NCBI GenBank assembly: GCA_045605145.1
Contig: JAZUPH010000048.1
Coordinates: 1 to 6,507, forward strand
DNA length: 6,507 nt
Reading direction: 5' to 3'
Origin: CAMNAO01 sp045605145
GTDB lineage: Bacteria; Bacillota; Clostridia; Oscillospirales; Oscillospiraceae
A model generated the notes under the pieces. It saw nothing but the letters and a program-made list of their open reading frames with translations, did no database searches and was not told the origin of the DNA. The translations under genes were made by a program, and so were the position numbers. This document shows positions 1 to 4,437 of the stretch, one piece after another; position 1 is the stretch's first letter; every line of letters starts with the position of its first letter.

Positions 1-1170
1 AATAAGTTTGCCCGTGTCGGCAAGGCTGCCGTCCTCATTGATGGCAAATACGCTTATGTCACCGGAGACCATGTTGCCGCTCAACAGGTATCTGCCGTCC
101 GGGGAGATGCAGATGCCGCGCGGAAGATTTCCGCGGCTGTAAACGCTCTGAACCAGCGAGGGTATTCCATCCTCATCCAGGGAAAACACGACAATTTCAT
201 TTATGCCGCAAAGGGTCACATACATGGTTTTCCCATCCGGTGCCACCAGAATATCCTGGGCACCCACAGGCTTGCCGTCTACAAGGCCATAGTCACGGGT
301 AACAACGGACATGTGTTTAATGCGCTCAAGCTTTCCGGTCTGCTCGTCGTAGCGGACCACATTCATCGTGGGGCTGAACTCATTATTGCAGTACACGATG
401 GGTTTTGTGGGGTGGAAGGACGCATATCGCGGGAAGGTCTTGACTTCAACAGACAGCTCATCCTTCATTACCAGCTTTCCGTCTTCAATCATGAATGAGT
501 ATATCTTATCCATACCCTTGTCGCAGACGATAAACACCTTTCCCGACGGATCGGACACCACCGCGTGCAGGCGGCTGATAACCTCGACAAGCTGGATGTG
601 GCCCGTCACAGGATCCACATTCACCTGGCAGTTAGGGTTTACACCATATCCGCCGGCAGTCTTGTATACATCGGCCACTTCGCCAATGGAACCGTCTTCG
701 TTGATTTTGAACATAACAAGCGCGGTATCGTCAAACAGCACCTCGTTGGCAAAGCTGCCGTCCGGGCGCTTTACAATCTTCGTAACATGGAAGGGGTCGG
801 CACAGTGGCAGGTTATGAGATACTTCTTTTCCGCGTCCATCGTGAGGTATGAGGGCTCCGGCAGAAGAGAATCCCGCTCATTCATCAGGGTAAGACGGCC
901 GGTCTCATCGTCTATGCTGAACGCCAGTACATATCCGCCGCCGCCGATTTCGCCGCGCCGCTCTCCGCACTCATTAACGGCATAGAGCACCTTCTTCTCA
1001 CTGTCAAGGTAGAGCTGACCTGCGGCAATGTCCGGTCTTATCGTCTCAATGAGTGTAAGATCACCGGTTTCTGGCTCGTAGGAAAAGAGGGAGATCCCCT
1101 TTCCTTTTGCCGGTCTTGCCTCAAAACTCCAGTTGCCCACATAGGCATAGTACTTATGTTTCTGCTGCAT
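1..1170 (-). CDS. Lactonase-family seven-bladed beta-propeller protein (PF10282/COG2706 type), C-terminus cut by window edge
   Basis: An open frame of 390 codons runs from ATG at 1170 to the window edge without a stop. GGGAG (1180-1184) lies 9 nt before the ATG and decides the start. Recurring blade motifs are visible: SDPSGKVFIVCDKGMDKIYS (206-225), FPRYASFHP (246-254), APDGKTMYV (310-318), and PRGICISPDGRYLL (350-363) followed by DISVFAINEDGSL. These match the bacterial 6-phosphogluconolactonase-like (YbhE/Pgl) family, which hydrolyses sugar lactones, although many members have no proven substrate. Two family signatures are altered: the usual GPRH is FPRY (Arg248 kept, His to Tyr249), and the PHAH-like motif reads SRLHA (199-203). 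A segment at about 121-150 (CHCADPFHVTKI onward) is longer than in classical Pgl, so this is probably another subfamily. There is no signal peptide, so it is likely cytoplasmic. The last blade is almost finished, so perhaps 15-30 residues are missing. It is divergent from the LysR gene, which may control it. Confidence 0.9.
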   Translation of the reverse strand, partial: MQQKHKYYAYVGNWSFEARPAKGKGISLFSYEPETGDLTLIETIRPDIAAGQLYLDSEKKVLYAVNECGERRGEIGGGGYVLAFSIDDETGRLTLMNERDSLLPEPSYLTMDAEKKYLITCHCADPFHVTKIVKRPDGSFANEVLFDDTALVMFKINEDGSIGEVADVYKTAGGYGVNPNCQVNVDPVTGHIQLVEVISRLHAVVSDPSGKVFIVCDKGMDKIYSFMIEDGKLVMKDELSVEVKTFPRYASFHPTKPIVYCNNEFSPTMNVVRYDEQTGKLERIKHMSVVTRDYGLVDGKPVGAQDILVAPDGKTMYVTLCGINEIVVFSLDEDGIPSLVQSVYSRGNLPRGICISPDGRYLLSGNMVSGDISVFAINEDGSLADTGKLI

Positions 1171-1179
1171 TTTCTTTCA

Positions 1180-1184
1180 CTCCC
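1180..1184 (-). promoter_or_regulatory. Ribosome binding site of the lactonase gene
   Basis: Read on the minus strand this is GGGAG, with 9 nt between it and the ATG at 1170. It supports that ATG as the start. Confidence 0.7.
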
Positions 1185-1235
1185 ATATAATTTTGCCGTA
1201 AGTGTGATTGTATCCCACCGGGTTTGTATATTCTT

Positions 1236-1264
1236 ATTTTATCAAACGGTAAAGCATTGTCCAA
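1236..1264 (-). promoter_or_regulatory. Probable sigma-A-type promoter for the lactonase gene
   Basis: On the minus strand, TTGGAC (1259-1264) is followed after exactly 17 nt by TAAAAT (1236-1241). The -10 matches TATAAT at five of six bases and the spacing is ideal. The -35 is weaker, as expected for a promoter needing an activator. The small dyad ATTG-TC-CAAT (1257-1266) overlaps the -35 and could be part of an operator. The -10 ends about 65 nt upstream of the start codon. This is a reading by eye with no experimental support. Confidence 0.5.
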
Positions 1265-1394
1265 TTCATAATTTATATAGCAGCCGCAATCGAATGTTTT
1301 GTGTATAAATTTTGTCGGTTATTCAGAAAGCGAATTAAACCACAAGTATTAATTTGTTGCAGACATAAATACACACCGTCCCCTTACTCCTCTA

Positions 1395-1414
1395 TTTTGC
1401 GTTTCGGTGCAAAA
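1395..1414. promoter_or_regulatory. Inverted repeat TTTTGC-N8-GCAAAA, candidate operator
   Basis: TTTTGC (1395-1400) and GCAAAA (1409-1414) form a perfect 6-bp dyad around GTTTCGGT. A third copy of GCAAAA lies at 1423-1428, 14 bp downstream in direct orientation, so half-sites recur at more than one helical turn. It sits about 90-110 bp upstream of the LysR start, a position suited to autoregulation or to joint control of the divergent pair. Binding is inference only. Confidence 0.3.
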
Positions 1415-1420
1415 AATCCC

Positions 1421-1449
1421 TTGCAAAACTATGATAATTAAGGTTAAAT
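1421..1449 (+). promoter_or_regulatory. Weak promoter candidate for the LysR gene
   Basis: TTGCAA (1421-1426), 17 nt, then TTAAAT (1444-1449). Each hexamer matches the consensus at four of six bases. TATTAT (1449-1454) is an alternative -10. LysR genes are often weakly expressed, so a poor promoter would fit, but the AT-rich background makes chance matches easy. Confidence 0.3.
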
Positions 1450-1454
1450 ATTAT
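1434..1454. promoter_or_regulatory. ATAAT-N11-ATTAT dyad with LysR-type T-N11-A spacing
   Basis: ATAAT (1434-1438) and ATTAT (1450-1454) form a perfect 5-bp inverted repeat. The inner T1438 and A1450 are separated by 11 bases, the spacing of the classical LysR-type box. It lies just upstream of the LysR gene and overlaps its candidate promoter. The region is AT-rich, so a chance dyad is quite possible. Confidence 0.3.
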
Positions 1455-1487
1455 TATTGGTACAGTTTTGATTTTGTCCATTGTTTC

Positions 1488-1496
1488 AGGAGGTGA
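1488..1496 (+). promoter_or_regulatory. Near-perfect Shine-Dalgarno sequence of the LysR gene
   Basis: AGGAGGTGA is almost fully complementary to the 3' end of 16S rRNA. Its AGGAGG part ends at 1493, leaving 9 nt before CTG at 1503 and 5 nt before an out-of-frame TTG at 1499. The last three bases (1494-1496) are an in-frame TGA stop for the LysR frame, so that frame cannot begin further upstream. This site therefore fixes the start to 1497-1505. Confidence 0.85.
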
Positions 1497-1502
1497 ATTT
1501 GT

Positions 1503-2378
1503 CTGAAAACGCAGAATATTCGGGAACTGCTGCATCTTGCCAAGGTCAGGAATTATAATCTGGCGGCCAAACAGCTGTATATTTCTCAGCCCACATTATC
1601 AAGACACATAAAAGAGATCGAAGAAGAATTGGGTGTTCCGATTTTTAACCGTACCACGCGCCATGTTGAGCTGACCGATTACGGTCTTTATGCGCTTCCC
1701 TTCTTCAAAAAGATTGTCAGCACCGAGGACGAATATCTTCGCGGAATCGCGGATATGAAAGCGCTGCACGACAGAACTTTATACATCGGCATGATCTCAC
1801 AGATACCGGCCGAGATCGCGGATCTTATCACGGCATACAGCGAGTCAAACCCCGATATCAGATTCAGGACCTGCACCGGTGAGTCGGAAGACCTGAGAAA
1901 AGAGCTTATGGGCGGGAATCTGGACTTCATATTCATCCGGGAATCGCCGGACGATTCCGGTGATCCCAACCGAATCCGCCTTATCCCCTCCCCCCTGAAT
2001 ATCATCATGTCCAAAAGCCACCGACTGGCAGCAAAAACCCAGATCCACATTGAGGAGCTTAAAAACGAAGCCTTCATCCTGTCCGAAGATTCTGCGCTGG
2101 CTTACAGGCTTGCTGTGGCAACGGCAAAGGAATCCGGATTTGAGCCGGATGTGGTATTTCAGGGGAGCAAGTCCCAGATTCTGGGGCTGGTTCGGCGCAA
2201 TATCGGTATTTCCGTGCTGTTTTCCGATCTTTCAGATGTAATTTACGACGATCTTGTGGCGGTGAAGTTGCTGCCGGCACAAACGGCGGATATAAACTGT
2301 GTTTTCAATCCCGAGTATTCAAAGGAGAAAAAACACTCCGACTTCATCAGCTTCATCATGTCTTCCACAAGCGGGTAA
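1503..2378 (+). CDS. LysR-type transcriptional regulator, probable CTG start
   Basis: This gives 291 residues, normal for LysR-type regulators. The winged helix-turn-helix is at about 3-60: NYNLAAKQLYISQPTLSRHI (17-36) is a textbook LysR recognition region, followed by EEELGVPIFNRTTRHVELTD. A linker helix spans roughly 60-90. The effector-binding domain starts near 92 (LYIGMISQIPAEIADLI) and runs to the end. Start choice: no ATG, GTG or TTG occurs in frame between the TGA at 1494 and the TTG at 1629. That TTG (codon 43) would delete the whole recognition helix. CTG at 1503 has ideal spacing from AGGAGGTGA and gives MKTQNIREL, a typical LysR beginning. ATT at 1497 is too close to the Shine-Dalgarno sequence. 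The protein acts in the cytoplasm, usually as a tetramer sensing a small molecule. Target and ligand are unknown; the divergent lactonase gene is the obvious candidate. It ends with TAA, 123 bp before the shared terminator hairpin. Confidence 0.93.
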   Translation: MKTQNIRELLHLAKVRNYNLAAKQLYISQPTLSRHIKEIEEELGVPIFNRTTRHVELTDYGLYALPFFKKIVSTEDEYLRGIADMKALHDRTLYIGMISQIPAEIADLITAYSESNPDIRFRTCTGESEDLRKELMGGNLDFIFIRESPDDSGDPNRIRLIPSPLNIIMSKSHRLAAKTQIHIEELKNEAFILSEDSALAYRLAVATAKESGFEPDVVFQGSKSQILGLVRRNIGISVLFSDLSDVIYDDLVAVKLLPAQTADINCVFNPEYSKEKKHSDFISFIMSSTSG

Positions 2379-2501
2379 CCGGCTCCGGGTCGGGTCTCCC
2401 CCATACCGTCCGGCGCCGGATACCCGACAGTGCAATTGCGCGTACCGTAGCGGGACTTTTCACGCTCAATAATACGCAGCATAAAGCGGTGTACAATATA
2501 A
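2379..2501. other. Spacer after the LysR gene with nested GC-rich inverted repeats
   Basis: Between the LysR stop and the terminator lie the 12-bp palindrome TCCGGCGCCGGA (2409-2420) and an outer pair GTCGGGT (2389-2395) and ACCCGAC (2422-2428). No T-run follows, so it does not look like an intrinsic terminator by itself. It may only be a structured 3' untranslated region. Confidence 0.35.
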
Positions 2502-2540
2502 AAAGGCGTTACTGCCCGTTGGAGCAGTAACGCCTTTATT
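2502..2540. terminator. Bidirectional intrinsic terminator between convergent LysR and GH79 genes
   Basis: A perfect 14-bp stem pairs 2502-2515 with 2524-2537 (core GGCGTTACTGC / GCAGTAACGCC) around an 8-nt loop. On the minus strand the stem is followed by a U-rich tail from the A-run at 2499-2504, ending the GH79 transcript about 35 bp after its stop. On the plus strand the tail is TTTATTCTT, less pure but adequate for ending the LysR transcript. Confidence 0.88.
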
Positions 2541-2570
2541 CTTATCACAGGCTCACATTCAGCCCGATAC

Positions 2571-4082
2571 TCAGATGACGATGAAGGTGCAGCCGCCGGG
2601 CGCAACCTCGATAGTACCGGCATCAACAGCCTTGCCGGTGAGGGCGGGCAGTTCATCGTTCTCGCCCAGAACCAGTTCATCACCGTTAAGCAGCATGGTG
2701 CGTGAGCGCATTTTGCCATTTCCGGTGAGTGCATAAATCTCCGCGGCCTTGGGCAGCTGTACCGTGGTGGTATCTGTCCAGGAATTGTTGATGACCAGAT
2801 AACACACACCCTCTTTGCCGTCGGCGCGGGAGTGGGCGTAAACATGGGCGCCCTCACGGCGGGCCTCGCCGGAATCATAGACAGTGTTGCCCATGAGCTT
2901 CTTCCACAGCAAAACGGAGAAGTAGCTGGGACGGGGGACGAAGCTGCCGTGCTTCAGCCAGCCATAGTCAGAGGAGGCCAGGGTATTGTGGAACACCACG
3001 CCGTTGGTAACGGTGGCAAAATCACCCAGCTCGTTGAGGGTACGGGGCACCTCAAGATAGGTGGAGGCCCAGGTGTGTCCGCCCGCACCGGCGTCGCCGG
3101 ACTCGGTGACCCAGATCTCTCCGTCGGGAACATACTTGTCGCGATAGGAGCCGAAGCAGCGGGCGCAGAAGCCGGCCATGCCCAGATACGCCTCACTCAG
3201 GGCGCCCTCGGCAGGGGTATATGCACTGGGAACCATTGCGGCCATGCGCTCGGAAACACCGTTGTAATAATGGTGACTGAACACATCCAGCTTCTCTGTG
3301 CATCCGTCCATAAGCTCACCGGTGGTGCAGGCCTTGATAGCGGCGGCAATGCCGGTTGCGGCGGCAGCGCCGTCTCCGCCCTGCATGGCCGCAGGATCGG
3401 TGGTGCAGGGGCCGACGATAATGCACTCGGGATAATTTTCACGCACCCACTTATGGAAAAGGTCCTGGTCGCGGCGGAAATCTGCGGGAGTGTAGCCCAC
3501 AGGGAAGCCGGTTATCTCGATCATGTTGGGCTCATTGGTAAATTCGACCGCCGCAACAGGGACGCCGTGCTCTTTGCTCAGTGCAAAGATCTGCTCAGCC
3601 TGGCTGGGATTCCAGGGTTCCTGCGCACTGTGCAGACCGTCACAGTTGGCCACGGAGATCAGCAGCCTGCCGTCCACGGCCTTAACGAAGTTCAGGAGGT
3701 TTATCCACTGCTGCTTTTTGAGTACATTCTGGTAACCCTCGGGGGCAGTGCCTGCCGGGTACTCATCAGCAAAGTCGTAGTAGGTCTTGGTGGCCCATGT
3801 ACCGGAGACGCGGACCCAGCAGCTGCCCAGCTCCTTCGCCAGCTTTATGAGGCGGGGGTTGGTGGTGTCAAAGGGGTCATACCACTGATGCATCGCAGCC
3901 AGACCCTTAGAAAAATCCGGGGGAGTAACTGGCTCGGTTCCGTCGATCTGGGCATCGGTATATGCCTTCCAGAAAGTGCCGCCGGTAACCTCGGTCATTT
4001 CAACATTGTAGGAAACGAGGCGCGGATTGATCTCACGGAGCTCGGTCAGGGCATTAGGGTTCAGCTTAATGTATTCTGACAT
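2571..4082 (-). CDS. Family GH79 glycoside hydrolase (heparanase/beta-glucuronidase-like), no signal peptide
   Basis: This is a complete gene of 503 residues. ATG at 4082 is preceded by AAGGAG (4091-4096) at 8 nt. An (alpha/beta)8 barrel of clan A is indicated by FTNEPN (181-186), with Glu184 as acid/base after the invariant Asn, and by IWVTESGDAGAGG (323-335), with Glu327 as nucleophile. Further similarity to animal heparanase, from memory of that family, is SHHYYNG (269-275), RPSYFSVLLWKKLMGNTV (384-401) and a C-terminal beta-domain with LLNGDEL and ELPALTGK (464-484). GH79 enzymes are retaining and cleave beta-linked glucuronic acid or its 4-O-methyl form from glycans, proteoglycans or plant glycosides. 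The N-terminus is hydrophilic, with no signal or membrane helix, so the enzyme probably acts in the cytoplasm on imported oligosaccharides or glycosides. Specificity cannot be read from sequence. The GH79 assignment rests on recalled motifs; clan A hydrolase is near certain. It has its own promoter and terminator, so it is probably monocistronic. Confidence 0.88.
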   Translation of the reverse strand: MSEYIKLNPNALTELREINPRLVSYNVEMTEVTGGTFWKAYTDAQIDGTEPVTPPDFSKGLAAMHQWYDPFDTTNPRLIKLAKELGSCWVRVSGTWATKTYYDFADEYPAGTAPEGYQNVLKKQQWINLLNFVKAVDGRLLISVANCDGLHSAQEPWNPSQAEQIFALSKEHGVPVAAVEFTNEPNMIEITGFPVGYTPADFRRDQDLFHKWVRENYPECIIVGPCTTDPAAMQGGDGAAAATGIAAAIKACTTGELMDGCTEKLDVFSHHYYNGVSERMAAMVPSAYTPAEGALSEAYLGMAGFCARCFGSYRDKYVPDGEIWVTESGDAGAGGHTWASTYLEVPRTLNELGDFATVTNGVVFHNTLASSDYGWLKHGSFVPRPSYFSVLLWKKLMGNTVYDSGEARREGAHVYAHSRADGKEGVCYLVINNSWTDTTTVQLPKAAEIYALTGNGKMRSRTMLLNGDELVLGENDELPALTGKAVDAGTIEVAPGGCTFIVI

Positions 4083-4090
4083 TTTCGTGT

Positions 4091-4096
4091 CTCCTT
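4091..4096 (-). promoter_or_regulatory. Ribosome binding site of the GH79 gene
   Basis: The minus-strand reading is AAGGAG, 8 nt before the ATG at 4082. It confirms the start, and therefore the absence of a signal peptide. Confidence 0.8.
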
Positions 4097-4135
4097 TGCA
4101 TATTAATCGGCCTGCGCCAATTTGACTCTGCAGCT

Positions 4136-4164
4136 ATTATACGCGATTATGCTATGTATTTCCA
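4136..4164 (-). promoter_or_regulatory. Probable promoter of the GH79 gene
   Basis: On the minus strand, TGGAAA (4159-4164), 17 nt, then a perfect TATAAT (4136-4141), about 53 nt before the start codon. A perfect -10 with a -35 at four of six bases suggests help from an activator. Just upstream is an imperfect tandem ATATTTTGC / ATATTTTTTG (4177-4195, plus-strand reading), a possible AraC-type direct-repeat site. The regulator link is inference. Confidence 0.6.
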
Positions 4165-4382
4165 CCTGTATTGGCTATATTTTGCATATTTTTTGTAAGT
4201 ACAAATTAATCGGGCATAAGAGGTGGGTATCACCGGACAATAGTCAACACTCAAACCGGTAATGTATTGACAGCAGCCCCCGAAAAAGTAATATAACCGC
4301 AGAATCGGACAGATTATGCAGCGGACGGTTTGTATATTGTTGAATAAAGGCACAAAGCAACATTGCCCACATCGCCTTGAGA

Positions 4383-4422
4383 ATAACAAAAGACGCAGGA
4401 GACGCGGTAATGCATCTCCTGC
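4383..4422 (-). terminator. Intrinsic terminator of the AraC-type regulator gene
   Basis: On the minus strand GCAGGAGATGC and GCGTCTCCTGC pair as an 11-bp stem (4412-4422 with 4395-4405, one U-G pair) around the 6-nt loop ATTACC. The tail is GTCTTTTGTTATTC. It starts 15 nt after the TAA at 4438-4440. It separates the regulator transcript from the GH79 transcript, so the two genes are probably not a simple operon. Confidence 0.85.
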
Positions 4423-4437
4423 TGCATGGTATTGAAG

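Larger units (their letters stand above)
1171..1502. other. Divergent intergenic region between the lactonase and LysR genes (332 bp)
   Basis: This AT-rich region separates two genes pointing away from each other. I see no coding frame or RNA gene in it. It holds the lactonase ribosome binding site and probable promoter on the left. On the right it holds the LysR Shine-Dalgarno sequence, a weak promoter candidate and short inverted repeats (1395-1414 and 1434-1454). A direct repeat TTTTGT-N7-TTTTGT near 1297-1315 is also present. Divergent spacers like this usually carry the binding sites of the LysR-type protein encoded beside them. Confidence 0.6.
4083..4437. other. Intergenic region between the AraC-type and GH79 genes (355 bp)
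   Basis: This AT-rich spacer holds the GH79 promoter and ribosome binding site at its left end and the AraC-gene terminator at its right end. Between about 4200 and 4385 I see no convincing gene. An 80-codon minus-strand frame there starts with TTG, has no ribosome binding site and reads as an unstructured cysteine- and tyrosine-rich peptide. A consensus TTGACA occurs on the plus strand at 4267-4272, with a TATAAC at an overlong 19-nt spacing. A loose ACCGG/CCGGT inverted repeat lies at 4232-4260. Confidence 0.55.

Noticed and set aside
368..985. A 205-codon plus-strand open frame (and overlapping shorter ones) opposite the lactonase gene
   Set aside because: The minus-strand frame carries repeated beta-propeller blade motifs. 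The plus-strand product is serine/threonine rich, without family resemblance.
1629..2378. TTG at 1629 as the start of the LysR gene
   Set aside because: It would cut away the helix-turn-helix encoded in the same frame at 1503-1628 and has no ribosome binding site of its own in front. CTG 1503 fits both.
2243..2878. A 211-codon minus-strand open frame spanning the LysR end, the terminator and the GH79 end
   Set aside because: It crosses a strong bidirectional terminator and overlaps two real genes in other frames.
2832..4079. A 415-codon plus-strand open frame opposite the GH79 gene
   Set aside because: It lies wholly antisense to a gene with clear catalytic motifs, and its protein is glycine/alanine/valine rich without family features. 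It is a codon-usage shadow.
4147..4389. An 80-codon minus-strand frame in the AraC-GH79 spacer
   Set aside because: TTG start without a ribosome binding site. It would begin inside the T-tail of the AraC-gene terminator and run over the GH79 promoter, and its composition (Cys, Tyr, Ile) is that of translated non-coding DNA.
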